NCBI GenBank assembly: GCA_963971225.1
Contig: OZ020269.1
Coordinates: forward strand, 15,126,421 to 15,190,420
DNA length: 64,000 nt
From: Melieria omissa
Taxonomy: Eukaryota; Arthropoda; Insecta; Diptera; Ulidiidae
Direction of reading: 5' to 3'
Positions 35,871 to 47,892 of this stretch are shown here, one piece after another. The notes under the pieces were generated by a model. It was not told the origin of the DNA. It ran no database searches and saw only the letters and a list, made by a program, of their open reading frames with translations. Within the stretch, counting starts at the first letter, position 1. The number at the start of each line of letters is the position of its first letter. The position numbers and the translations under genes are program-made.

Positions 35871-37562
35871 AGGCAGGTAGTAACTTAGTAATTATTTTTC
35901 CTTCTATTACTTACTTCCTCTAAGTTCGCCTTCTGAGATGTCTATAGTTAAATAAACTAAGTTCATTTATTGTAAGTTTATTAAAATTAATGCACTATCT
36001 GGCACGCAGATGGAGACGTCTAGAGAACCAAGGCGAGAACCTAACCTCATTCTAACTTAATCTTATATTTTACTTACTTACTTATTTCTATTTTTCAATC
36101 GATTTTCACTAGTTGTGCAGGTCATAGATGTTGTATTATTTTCATAAATACAAAATATTTTTTAGATGCGCCGATTTCACCAAAAATATAGTAAATGAAA
36201 AAAATTTTCTAGATAATATAAACTTGATGATTGAGGTTATAATTGATCGCGAAAACAACTAAACAGATTTATATGAATATTATTTCAATTTCAATTAGAG
36301 TTGTTCACTGAATACTGACAGTATTTCAATCCGACCTAACCTAACCTAACTTAAGCCAATCCCTGTTTACACTTCAAACAATATCGAGTAATTGCAAAGA
36401 ATACAAATGAATGAAACAGTTTTATAAGAATAAATCAATGTATTGTTCAATTAATTTTGCCCCCTAAGAAAAATCGGAAAAGCTAAGTAGACAGCAAGAA
36501 TGTTGTGCGTTGTGCGTCTATGAATAGAATCAAAGGAAATGATGAATGCGAACACGTAGCAAGCAATGCAAAGTAGATTTATTACAAATACAGAGAAAAA
36601 TACTACTCGAGGAAGCACATACAATTGCCGGTCCACTCATAATCGACGGTCTGTGCATCATTACGAGCATTCTGCGGCGTCGCAAACTTGCTCGCACCTC
36701 GCCATCGCCATTCATTTCAATATCACCTTCAGAATTTTTCTGCCAGCTGCCTTGTTGCAGCCGCTCAGATAAAAGTACTCGTACGCAAGACACGAAAGCG
36801 AAAATTTGAAAACAAATTACGTCATGGCTTCAATGCCGGCGGCGGCGATTGTTGGGTTGAATGGCAGTGGGAATAGAACAAAAATGGCATAGAAAGAAGT
36901 GTGCTTGCGTTGCCTTCGTGCGTGAAAGCAGCAAACTGATTGAACGTTTTTTTTTTGAAGAATTTTTTCTGCTATTCCCTCTTCGAGTGTTGACTGTACG
37001 TAAGCAAAATTGTTGTTGTTACTATTATGCAAAGTTTGCAGGTTTGTAAATTTGTACACATTTTTGTTTCTTTGGCCAATTAAAAATCATTTTCTAATTT
37101 TGAAGATTTTTTTCAGATTTTTTTCAGATTCTTTTTCAAGAGTATAAAAATATTAGCAGAAAATTGCAAAACACACAACATTTCTGTTGTTTATTATAAA
37201 CAAAGCGCATAGAAGAACGGAAATGAGGCATAAGTTTGCTGTTATTTGCGATGGCCAAATGCGCAAAACTTTTGTACTCGCAATAAAATGTACAGAATTA
37301 AAAAGGAATCAGTTTTTGCTATGCAAAAAACAAATAAACCTTTAATTTATTTTTGGTTTAAGAGAAAATGTAGCCAAGAAATTCGCAGCTCTTCGAAAAG
37401 ATACACAATTTACTACTGGGTGTTGTGTGCGGCAGCGGGTAGCTAACATTTTTGTTAATTAGTTTGGGGGCTTGAATGAGAACTTTTGGATTTAAATTAA
37501 AATACTGCAACGAAGTAAGAAGTATAAAGGTTGGACAACTTTCTGTTTTAAGAATTTTCATA
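35871..37562. other. Noncoding
   Basis: No gene recognised. The motif CCGACCTAACCTAACCTAAC at about 36331 is probably a LINE tail relic. The part 36540-36860 is GC-richer, but its frames have no recognisable content. Confidence 0.4.
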
Positions 37563-37564
37563 TA

Positions 37565-38305
37565 CGAAAATGGTCTGAAAAGTTTCCGACCTCAATATTG
37601 AAGGACGCAGCCTTCGTCAACAAAAGTTAGGAAATCTGTTACCGCCTCTTTTGAAAGGTTCTTACCAAAATTTCAGCAATTTCTTGTGTGCTGTTGTTGT
37701 TTGACAATGATCTGAGTCAGTTGATGTGAGTGTTTTTGAATAAATGGAAAATTTCGAGTATAGTCATTGAAGTAGTCATTGAATATTTGTTTTGGAAAGG
37801 CAATTTGTCTACGCAAATCAAAGATAAGTTAGACACTGTGTACAGACACACTTACCAATGTGAAATTTTGGGCAGCTAAATTTAAACGTGGCTGTAGCAG
37901 TTTGGGAGACAATGACCGTTCGAAACTTGCAACCACTGACAATAGCATTGCTCAAGTTCACCAAATGGTGCTAGGCAGCCATTGAATTAAAGTGAGATAG
38001 AGATGATAGAGGCTATGAATATGTTCAAAGAATGTGTTCATCACATATTGATTGATCAAAATTTAAGCATGAAAAAACTGTTCGCACGTTGGATGCCACG
38101 TTTGCTCGCTTTAGACCAAAAACGTATTCGAATTAACATTTCCAACGCTCTATTTGGACGTTTTAAACAGATGGGAGCATCGCTGAGATGTGCGTAGATT
38201 TAGATTTAGATTTAGAAAGAGAATGTTTGTAGAAAGTAGACAAAAATTTGAGAAATAAATGTCCTGTATCTTTTGTGAGGTCGGAAACTTTTCAGGCCAT
38301 CTTCG
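37565..38305 (+). mobile_element. Internally deleted mariner, irritans-like
   Basis: The 30-bp inverted ends (sharing CTGAAAAGTTTCCGACCTCA) are 28 of 30 identical and bordered by TA (37563-37564, 38306-38307). On the plus strand fragments of the DNA-binding region remain: IEYLFWKGNLSTQIKDKLD, then MIEAMNMFKECVHHILIDQN, LSMKKLFARWMPRLLALDQK and RIRINISNALFGRFKQ. The catalytic domain has been deleted before the 3' end. 741 bp versus about 1300 bp for a full element. Confidence 0.85.
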
Positions 38306-38307
38306 TA

Positions 38308-38860
38308 ATCCAAGTTTTTCCAGGGCTCAAGTGCATGTTACAAGGTTTATCATAAATAAATGAAATGGTACATATTTTTAAATGTATTAAAGTACAACTT
38401 TTTTGATTTGTTTTTTTGTACAATACTTAGTTTTTAAAACTATGGAAATATGTAAATTAAAAAATATGTAATAATCATATTAGAAGTTTGTGTAGTCTTA
38501 GCTGATATAGTTTTGGGGTGGAAAAGTATGTCATAGAATCACAAAAATAAACATTATAAACAATGTTTATCCGGTTGGCTAAATAGAAGTCAAGGTAGTT
38601 ATTCGAAGAAATTCAAAGCATTCTATTGAAGGGATTATTGTTTTGCGTCTTGTTGAAAAAAAAATATAGAGAGGGAAAGCAGCTAAAGATTGTGAATAAG
38701 TTTAGAGTGATTTAATTGCACCAAACTTGTTTATTCCGTTGAGGTTCTATGAACATATCCTGACATTAAAATATTGTTTTACGAACCAACGTGAAAAAGA
38801 TATTTTGATGCAATGTATTAATGCTTCTAGAAAACTTGTCTACCTAAATACGGACCTGAT
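38308..38860. other. Noncoding, AT-rich
   Basis: Nothing recognised. Confidence 0.4.
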
Positions 38861-39660
38861 GAGAACTATGATGATTGGTGTGTATTCCAAGCAAGAAGAT
38901 TGAGTTTGCATCCTAATGAGTTCTGCCAAAGCTGAAGGACTTTACCTAAGAAGAATCAAATGGGGGACTTCTTTTTCGACAATCGAGTGTATTTAGCCGA
39001 CAGGACTATTCGCAGTCTACTAGGATTCGGAAGCAGCTCAAACTGGTTCAATAAGTGAACAGCTTCTAGTTAACTTAGGGGAAGCGGAATATCAGCACGA
39101 AATTTTCTGCCTATTGGACAGCCAATCCACTCCTAGGGAGCATAAATGATGTTCTGAGTGGTCACTGTTTAACTGGCATCCATTCAAGAAGAATGGGTTT
39201 GCTTTCTAATGACTTCTGTTGAAGTTGCATGGACCAGAAAGAGAAAGAAAACGCACTTCATCTTCAGTGAGCTTGTTCCAAATTATCTAGAAGAAGGTAG
39301 ACTTATCTGGGCGGCTTCTTCTTCGACAATCTATGAGATTTAGCCAGTAGGACTATTTACAGTCAACTGGGCTTTGCAAGGAATTCGAACTGGTTCAACT
39401 GTTAAGCTGATTTTTGGACTCGATTGATTGTGATATCATAAAGTTCCTTCATGGTGTAAGTGGACTCCGCTTTGAGGCAGCCGGTACTATCTTTGTACTT
39501 AATCAATTCATTTAGAAGGGATACAAAGTTAAAGAACAGAGCTTTGAGGAATGAATACATGTGCATTTTTTCCTTGTTCACTCCTCTCGGAAGCATGGGG
39601 TCTCCACAAAACATTGTGCCCCATGTGTTGGTTTAATTAATCGGTTATGTTTTTCTGTCA
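38861..39660 (+). mobile_element. Two tandem jockey-like LINE 3' fragments
   Basis: The second fragment reads VLSGHCLTGIHSRRMGLLSN, DFCRSCMDQKEKENALHLQ, then YLGGFFFDNL and LASRTIYSQLGFARNSNWF. This is the typical GH...HRRM...CRSC...E...H and LG..FF..L end of a jockey/I-type ORF2, with stops. The first (about 38890-39070) repeats the FFFDN...RTIRSLLGFGSSSNWF part. The same family occurs at 61100-62110. Confidence 0.6.
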
Positions 39661-39895
39661 GGGTAGGTGATACGCTTGTCGCAGGTCCTAGTGCCGCAGT
39701 AGGTTCTAAGTGATGGGACTGCCATCTACCGCCGCTTAGGAACGACACTTTCGATGTTGTGAGCTACCGCTCGTAGCGCCATCTGTTGTGCAAAGAAGTT
39801 GACAGCAGGATGGTTGGGGACTTCCCTAAGATCGGTTTGGTGCGAATTTAAGATTAAAATTCTGTCAGGACAGGTGATTAGTCTTTGGTTGGAAC

Positions 39896-40533
39896 TAATG
39901 TCCTGCATGATTATATTCATTTTGGCGACTACACTACTGTACATACTGTACGGATACTTGGTATTCGAAGAATGTGTACAACAAAACGAATAGATACGAA
40001 AACCAGCGAGCGTCGCTTTTCGATTCTATTCATATTTGGTGAATAGCGAACACTGCAGTGCTCGTATTCAGTAATCGAGAACTTTGCGAAGTATTCGAAG
40101 ATCAACAGTTTCATCGAATATTTTTATGCGCCGTATGTCACTTTTCCATGTGTATACTTGTGGTGTGGTTGAAGTCCCTTATTAGTTAATACGCAAAATG
40201 GAAATTATTGAAGAAAGTAGCATAACAAATAAATAAATATTAATATACAACAAAAATATTTCTAAATAATCTTAGGAATAATAAAACGAGTTTATTCGAA
40301 TATTCAAGCAGTTTGAACTATTATTCGAATGCTTTTGTCCTCGTTTTCCCGCTTCGAGCGAATATGAATAAATATGAGTACGTCTACTCGTTTCTGTTCG
40401 GAGCTTACTCGTACTCGAAGAGAGCTGTACTCGTATTCATTCGGACTGGTCCGCAGAGATGAAGTGAAGTATTCTATTCAAAAGCATTTGAATGTTTTCG
40501 AATAGCAAAAATGCATACTTGTGCAGGACTCTA
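39896..40533. mobile_element. Nonautonomous hAT-like element, copy 2, inverted relative to copy 1
   Basis: Ends TAATGTCCTGCA (left) and the inverse of TAGAGTCCTGCA (right). Flanking octamers GTTGGAAC (39888-39895) and GTTTAAAC (40534-40541) match at 6 of 8 positions, consistent with an aged 8-bp duplication. The 638-bp body is the reverse complement of 16104-16782 with small indels (shared: GTGTATACTTGTG, AGTACGTCTACTCGTTTC, GCAGAGATGAAGTGAAGTAT). Confidence 0.85.
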
Positions 40534-40541
40534 GTTTAAAC

Positions 40542-43020
40542 TCTAGTTTCTCGGACTGTCCTCTATTTCGTTTCCAGGAAAGACCTCTTTGTATGGTGGA
40601 AGTTTTTTTTTCACTAAAATTTATAAGTGTCAGAGAGTTGCACTCTTCGATGAGTACCGCGTCATTTTCTAAAATAGGGAACTGAAAATATGAATATGAA
40701 TTCTATATAAACTGAGCCTATTAAGTTGATTTTTATTTTATGTTGCGTGAAAAATTCCTTTTACCAAAGAAATCTTGATTCTTGCTTTCATTTATATCTC
40801 CCTCTCTCTCTCCTGCATTTAATTTATTGTTTAATTATTTGGCAAACAAACCAATATTTCCCTCAACAGCACCGTAACCGAGAGCACTAATGGCCATTTG
40901 CAATGTTCAGTGTTTCTCAGCAAAAAACTAAATAAACTGTCTTCGAATTGGTGATCGAAATTGTGCAGCCTTGAAGTGTCAGCTAAATAAATTACCGGCA
41001 TGTGTTTGCTCTTTGTCTGCTCAACACCATATGCCGCGCGCCCATAAACTTTACGACACACCAGGCAACATTCCAGCGCTCTTTTTTATTCCCTTTTCTT
41101 CATTTTCTCAATACATTCAATTGAATTTCCTACTTTCGTTTAATGGAATTTTTGCCGCTTTTAGCGTTTCTTTTTTTTACTTTGTAGCCACTTTAAAATT
41201 CTGAGCAAACAATTTTTTCGCAGTCATAAAAAAGTTGTCCTCCTCGACTATTACATCATTCGGGCAACACTTTTGTTCCGCCTCCACATGCTGTGCTACA
41301 CTTTTGTGTTTGGTACTATAGATGCAAATAGGGCGCATTATTGTGATGCTATTGTTGTTGATGTTGTTATTGTTGCTTTTGCAATTGTTGTTGTTGTAAC
41401 AACGGGCAACACGCCTACCGCATATTGCGGCCATGCAAACCAAACATTGTTCAACGTTTGAAGGACATTCGTCTCGTTGGTATACACCAGCGTGTGTATG
41501 TACATTTACATTTATGTACACACACACACACATCCACATTTGTATTTGTAGCTAGGCATAATCAAGCGTTCGTACCGTAGCTTGTACGGGGCGTATGAGC
41601 GCGTTTTAATTATTTGTCACTCATACGTCCTGTGACCTTTAGCCGTGCGTCGCCAAACAGAGGACATAAATTTTACGCAAACTGCACCAGCTTTACAATT
41701 TTATTAAAAAAAAAACAACAAACAATGTAGTCACAGTTTTGTTGGTATTTTCTGTTCATGAAAACCAGCTGTGGCGCTTGGATTTTCCTCGCCTCACTGC
41801 ACCTCAGCACAAGGTTTATTGTCGCTTAAAGCAACCTGGCTCGACATGTTGTCTCATACTGTCGTTTTGTGTGTGTGTGTATGTGTGTGAGCTTTAAAAC
41901 CCATTGGCGTCCTTGCGTCAGGCTCAGTACGTTGCCAGCATTCTCAGAGTCAAGAACTTCGTACTTGTACTCTTTTGCAACGACTTTTGTTGGCGCAAAC
42001 CAACGCTGTGCTGCACAGCAAAGTAAAGTGAATCCAAGCACGGCGAGGCAAAGCAACAAGAAATCAAAAAGCAGTGAAAGCAAAGCGCAAAATTCATTCA
42101 TACGCTGCAACATCGACGAGGTAATGTAAAGCAACAACAACAATAATAACAACAAGAACGCCAACGAACAATGATGGCCGCACTAAAAGCAGCTTGTGTG
42201 GACTTGTTGTAGTGTGCTTTTGCAAAGTAAAAACAAACACAAAAAAGCAAAGCAAATAAAAGAAAAGAAAAGCAAATTTTCAGCATTTTCCTTTGGTGAA
42301 TTGTTGTTCGGTCGCGTATTGGCGCTGAGGGGCGCACCAGCAGCGCTCAATTTGTTCTCAGTTGACGTTGGTCGCTTGCATGGCGCAGTTTGTGTGCCAA
42401 TCGACGCTTTTCCCTCACTTTCAATGTGCTTATCTGACCGTGCGGCATTGCGAGTGTGCTTGTGTGTGTGTGTTCGATGTTCCTGGTGAAAAGTGCTAAT
42501 TGCGCAAATTAATCGAAAACTGGTGAAACGTATGCAACAGCTGCGTAAGTATGAGCTCTACGCATTTTTCAATTCTCAAATTTGGAAATTGAATTAAATA
42601 GCGAGAATGAATTTTTTCAACAAAACGACAGTTTCAACATTTGAATGCTAAGTGCGTAGTTGTGTAAGCTTTCGATAGGAACACCTAGTTTTTTTCAGTG
42701 TAGGAACTGCACACACATTTGTCATTTCGTTTATTGCGGTCATTTGTTGACAGTGTAGTGTGTGGTGTAGAAGACTACGCGCAGAGCTTTTTTTTCGGTG
42801 CCTTGGTGTGTCGGCACTTGTGAGTTGCTTTACAAATGTTTTCATATCTTTTGTTTATTTTTTTTAATTTAGTGTTTGTGACGCATGTAGACTGTCATGA
42901 TTCATTTCAGCGCATTTGTTATGCATATTCAAAATTTGAGCAGCATTCAAGCGGCAATGTTATCTTTTCAGAAGTGCGCCGTAGTTAATTGAAATATTTT
43001 TTGTCGATGTTTGTTTGTTA
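40542..43020. other. Noncoding; possible regulatory DNA
   Basis: No supported exon. The parts 41270-41460 and 41830-42500 have CAA/GTT triplet runs and moderate GC. Frames there are short and unrecognised. GT run near 41869-41890. Confidence 0.4.
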
Positions 43021-43029
43021 GGATGGAAT

Positions 43030-43560
43030 CTCATGCAAATTATTTATTATTATTAATTAAAAGAAGAATGAAATAAAATAATATAAAAAATAAATTAAAA
43101 AATAAAATAATATAACAAATAAAATAAAAACAAAAAAAAATATTCTTTTGAAAAATTTTCCAATCTTATACAAATTATTTATTATTATTAATTAAAAAAA
43201 GAATGAAATAAAATAATATAAAAAAATAAATTAAAAAAATAAAATAATATAACAAACAAAATAAAAACAAAAAAAATATTCTTTTTTATTTTTTTTTGTT
43301 TTTATTTTATTTATTTTAAAAATATTCTTTTTTATTATGAAATAATATAACAAAATAAAAACAAAAAAAAATATTCTTTTTTATTTTTTTTGTTTTTATT
43401 TTATTTATTGTAAAAATATTCTTTTTTATTAAAAAAAAAATATAAAAAATATAAAATAATATAACAAACAAAATAAAAACAAAAAAAAATGTTCTGTTTA
43501 ATTTTTTTTGTTTTTATTTTATTTATTTTAAAAATTTTTCAATCAACTTTTTTTATTCTT
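43030..43560. repeat. AT-only tandem duplications
   Basis: A block of about 133 bp (AAATTATTTATTATTATTAA onward) at about 43037 is repeated at 43170. Several shorter units ending AAAAATATTCTTTTTTATT follow, some mutually inverted, so the single strand could fold extensively. Confidence 0.65.
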
Positions 43561-44104
43561 AAAAAAACATTTTCAATACTTAACAGCTTTCAGATGTGCG
43601 TCACAATTTATTGAAATTTTGTTTTGATGTTTGTCAGGTTGCCTGCTGTCAAAAAAAAGTACCATAAAATACATTTTTTTACAGAAAAATATATTTTTGT
43701 AAATATTTCATTTTTAAATTGTTTAAGTTTTTTATAAATATTTTCTCGAATATATTGTTTTAGAAAAAACAGTTAAACTTAATTAATTCGTAACCCCTTT
43801 TAGACAACAGTTTATTCATTATTTTATGTTTGTGAGGTTTTCTGGTTTTTTTAATTTTTTCATATTTTATAAATATTTTCTCAAATAAAATTTAGCTTTT
43901 AGAAGAAACAATTTTACTTAATGAAGTCGTAGCCCTTTTCAAAATATATATATTTTTTTTAACAGTTTAACTTAAGGAGTTATTAACCTCTTTCAGACCA
44001 CAATTTATTAATTTTTTTTCGATGTTTGTCAAGTTTTCTGCTATTAGGACGGAATACATACTTTCAGAAACAAAAATATTTTTTGTAAAGTAAGGAAAAT
44101 ATAA
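43561..44104. other. Noncoding, very AT-rich
   Basis: Degenerate relatives of a sentence-like unit (AAATATTTTCTC, TTAACTTA, CAGACCACAATTTATTAATTT) recur here and at 45500-46080, suggesting older tandem copies. No gene. Confidence 0.4.
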
Positions 44105-44106
44105 TA

Positions 44107-44996
44107 CATCGACTGATAAGTCCCCGGTCTAATGCAGAAAACAACACTTTTTCGTGAAATTCGATTTTATTCATCAACATAGGTTTCTTCAAGAGCGATA
44201 AATTCATTCCAGCGCTTCTCTAACATTTCGACACGTTTATTGTAAAACGACTTATCTTTGGTCTCTAAATAGGTATTTTTTTGAGGGATCACCTCCTCAT
44301 TCCAACCAAATTTCTTTCTGGAATCATTTTTTTAAAGTCTGCGAACAGATAAAGGTCACTGGGAGCCAAGTCTGGAGAATAGGGTGGGCTCAGAAGTAAT
44401 TTGAAGGTCAGTTCGTGCAATTTTGTTATCTTAGCGAGAGACTTCTGGCACGGTGCATTGCCTTGTTTGTTAGCAAACGCGGCACCCATTTCGAAAACAG
44501 CTTTCTTGTGGACAAACGTAATGCAAAATAAGATCCGCACGTTCCATTGATATCAATTTATGGTTTTCCAAAACGATTTTGGGGACTTTTTTCCCGTTTT
44601 CCGGTGTAACCACCTCAATGGGTCTCCCACAGCGCGGCGCATCATCGGTGTTCCTACGACCACGTTTAAATTGAGCAAACCAATCAGTAATGGTCGAATT
44701 TCCGGATGCAGACACATGCAGTCCGGATAACACATATCGAGCCCGGATTTTGTTTCAATGGTGTTTTTTTCCTATCAAAAAGCAATGTTTTATGAGAACA
44801 AGAAATTCTTTTTTTTTCATTGTTCTTAACACGAACAAAGTTGTTTTACTAAAACAATTGTTACTTGTGAACCAAACGTCACATCGTAATACAATTTTGA
44901 CAAGTACCTTTTGAAGCTTACTACTTAAAATAAAAAATATTATTTCTCGTTTTGTAGCGCTTACTATGGGTCAGACCGGGGACTTATCAGCCGATG
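44107..44996 (-). mobile_element. Mariner-like element with internal deletion
   Basis: The inverted ends (24 bp, one mismatch, sharing GATAAGTCCCCGGTCT) lie at 44107-44130 and 44973-44996. TA borders the left end and TG (probably mutated TA) the right. The minus strand carries a broken transposase. Confidence 0.83.
44150..44740 (-). pseudogene. Mariner transposase remnant (irritans/Hsmar-like)
   Basis: The minus strand first reads STITDWFAQFKRGRRNTDDA and RCGRPIEVVTPENGKKVPKI (second helix-turn-helix and linker). After a deletion it jumps to the C-terminal end: TKLHELTFKLLLSPPYSPDL, APSDLYLFADFKKMIPERN, then in shifted frames KSFYNKRVEMLEKRW and EETYVDE. The third catalytic Asp (LAPSD) is present, but the first two aspartate motifs are deleted. 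Confidence 0.8.
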
Positions 44997-45012
44997 TGTC
45001 ATTTTCTGTACA

Positions 45013-45501
45013 TACGTGGGCTGTCCGATAAGTACTTAGCCCCACCGCCCGATGGTGCCACTATCGTAAAAGAAATTTACTATCGTGTAGTACATCCTCG
45101 TAGACAGCTACTGTCAAAATTTCAGCCATATTGGATTTGTAGTTTTGTTTTGACCGCGTGTGGAAAGAGCAATATCGGTCGGTGATTCGCCAAATTGGTC
45201 GCATTAGGCTACGAACAGCAGCCCCATCCACCGTATTCTCCAGATTTGGCCCCGTGTGACTTCTTTTTGTTTCCAAACTGGAAAAAGTCACTCGCCGGGC
45301 AGAAATTTGAGTCGAATGAGGAGGTTATCGCCGCCACGGAGGCTTCCAGAAAACGTATTTTTCAGACGGGTTAAAGAAGTTGGAGCATCGCTGGGTCAAG
45401 TGTATCGAGTTGAAAGGAGACTACGTTGAGAAATAAATTGCCACTTTTCCAAATTTTCGTTTTTCTTTTGTAGGCTAAGTACTTATCGGACCACTCACGT
45501 A
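45013..45501 (+). mobile_element. Internally deleted mariner of a second family
   Basis: The ends, sharing TCCGATAAGTACTTAGCC and starting TACGTG, are 26 of 29 identical at 45013-45041 and 45473-45501, including the TA duplication. The interior keeps only a C-terminal piece, HPPYSPDLAPCDFFLFPNWK and FESNEEVIAATEAS. 489 bp in all. It lies 16 bp from the end of the unrelated mariner at 44107-44996. Confidence 0.83.
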
Positions 45502-46105
45502 TAGTGTTTTTAATTGTTTAATTTTTAATAATTTTTTTGTAATGCATATATTAGTTTTTAGAGAAACAGTTTAACTTACTCAATGAATTCTCTTTTAGAC
45601 CACATTCTATAAAAAAATATATATTTGCAAATTTTTTTATTGTTGAATTATTTTGAAATATTTTGTTACATATTTAAAAAAAAAAAATAGTTTGCTTATT
45701 TAATTCCCAATCCCTTACAGATTCAACCAATTTATTATTATTTAGTTTTGTTTTTACCAAGTTAACTGCTGTTATTATGAAATACAGTAAAACACAAAAA
45801 CTTAGAGTTAAATATTTAAAAATAAGAAATTTGTATTTATTCGATCACTTTGTTTAAATATTTTTCAATATATTTTTTCTTAAAAAATATATACTAAAAT
45901 AATTTTATGGATTTGTAACACCATTCCGACCTGCGCCGTGATTTATTGAAAAAATGTGTTTTTTATATATATTTTTTTTCAAATATTTGTTTTCAGTTTT
46001 ATAATTATTTTTTCATGTTTTTAAGCAAAAACTAACTAACTATGAATGAATTAATTAACTAAATTAACTAACTCATTGAATGACCTAAACTACGCCAAAC
46101 TATCA
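45502..46105. other. Noncoding, very AT-rich
   Basis: Degenerate copies of the unit noted at 43561-44104. No gene. Confidence 0.4.
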
Positions 46106-46109
46106 TTAA

Positions 46110-46192
46110 TCCTTTCCAACATGAAAATAAATCCGTTCTGTATGAATTATATGGGCTGTAGTCCAATATATTGGACATTGTGACTGAAAGGG
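46110..46192. mobile_element. 83-bp TTAA-flanked miniature element, copy A
   Basis: The unit is bordered by TTAA at 46106-46109 and 46193-46196, with ends of the CCCTTTC...GGAAAGGG type (one end mutated to TCCTTTC). It contains the palindrome CCAATATATTGG. Copy B lies inverted at 46728-46810 with the same length. Confidence 0.7.
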
Positions 46193-46727
46193 TTAAATAT
46201 CTTTTGGTACTAAAGAAAGCACAGTTCTGCTCACTCACTCTGAAAGGCTGTCGCTTGTGACGTGCGCTCGACTGTACATCCGTCAGATAACCTGTCAGCG
46301 GTACAGTTGCACTCACCGTTGTGTCACTTATGGACTTTGTCATGCAAATCTTGCAGCCGCATGTTGATGCCGAGTGTTTTGAGCTTTTCTTTCGGTATAG
46401 CTTTCAAGGTCACTTAGGCTTTAGTTCTGTACATCCGTTAGTTCTTAAGATGTTGCACAAGTGGCGCACATATTTCAACACACAGACCGCTATAAGCCAT
46501 GGCTCAAGCATATATGTATATAAGGAAATCCCACAAATGCGAACAACAAATGCGCGAAAATACGAAAATACAGTATGGCAAAATGTGCAAAATAGTTGCC
46601 AAACATACAAATAAAAAAAACAAAAAATTGCGTTCATAATAGTTAATGTTGAAACAGTCAATGAAGATTTTCACATGAAGAGTCGTGATCTTTGCATTGG
46701 TCATAAAATCGTGATGAATAATTTTAA

Positions 46728-46810
46728 CCCTTTCAGTCACAATGTCCAATATATTGGACTACAGCCCATACAATTCATACAGAACGGGTTTATTTTCATG
46801 TCGGAAAGGG
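46728..46810. mobile_element. 83-bp TTAA-flanked miniature element, copy B
   Basis: Begins CCCTTTCAGTCACAATGTCC and ends GTCGGAAAGGG, bordered by TTAA at 46724-46727 and 46811-46814. It is the reverse complement of copy A apart from a few substitutions. The pair together could also be the roughly 83-bp inverted ends of one 701-bp piggyBac-like element (46110-46810). Confidence 0.72.
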
Positions 46811-46814
46811 TTAA

Positions 46815-47890
46815 GAAGCTCGACTGCATAAAAAAAAATCCGCTACGGGTTAATCGAAACCAATAACTTTAGTTTTGAAGTTTGCTTTAGGCAGTTTTTA
46901 ATGGGGTCACTGTTTCATTTGGATCTTAGGGCCACGTTTTTTCAATTTGGACCTACTTAATGATGTAAAAAAGTTTGTAAGAGCTTTCAAAAACGCAAAC
47001 TTTTGAATGTTGTCGTAAAAATTAACACAATACCTTTTAGAAGTCGTAAAATTTTGATATAAAAGTTTAGTTGTATTTTAGTTATAATTTGTTGGTAGTA
47101 AACACATTTTTCGTTCTAATTTTGAACCCTTTTTGGATAACTTTTGTATGTAAAATTTTGCTTAAGTAGAAACCGTGAGTCACTCACATGTTTGACTCAA
47201 TACCGCAACACCAAAAATTGCTTACAAAGTGTTTACTTTCGTTGCTGATATCATCTAACAAAATGGTGTCGAAGTGAAATGAATTGCAGCAACGTTACCA
47301 TACAGTCGACTTAATGAGACTTAAATTGTCATTTAATGCTGCAATAGAAGTGTGTGGAAGAATGTGAAAAACGCAAAACTATTTCCCTGCTGTAAGAAAT
47401 ACTTTTACTTAAGCATGCAACCACAATAGTCAAACACACATTCACACACATACACAAATACCACGTTTACTCATCTCAACACATTGATTGTGTCATCGTT
47501 TGCTTATGGCAATATGCAGCGTTTGGCTTTTGCGCCTAAAAGGCCACTATGATTTTGAACTGTGCGCAATTTCTATATAAAGCTTGGTCGGCTACTCGTT
47601 AGTAGTTGTTGTCGAATTGTGTGTGTATTATTTCATGACAGCTGTTCCCAAATCTTTTACGGTTGTGCTAATGCTTCCACATTGTAAACCATGATTTATG
47701 CTTAGTTTAGAAATTATGTGCTTTTTTTTCAATTTGTGTCACACGACTACAAATGATCTAATAATTGACTGCGTTCTCTATGCCAAGTTTTTGCTTATTT
47801 CACACTTTTATGCACGAGTGGAAATCAATTGTCGACAGTGCAATAAACGCGCAGACAGCACTTTTTGCTTTAGTTTTTTGTTTTGTTTTA
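46815..47890. other. Noncoding
   Basis: AT-rich, unique-looking. No gene or element recognised. Confidence 0.4.
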
Positions 47891-47892
47891 TG

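Noticed and set aside
40971..42489. Several frames of about 75-120 residues
   Set aside because: They overlap CAA/GTT triplet runs and dinucleotide repeats and conflict on both strands; no protein family recognised.
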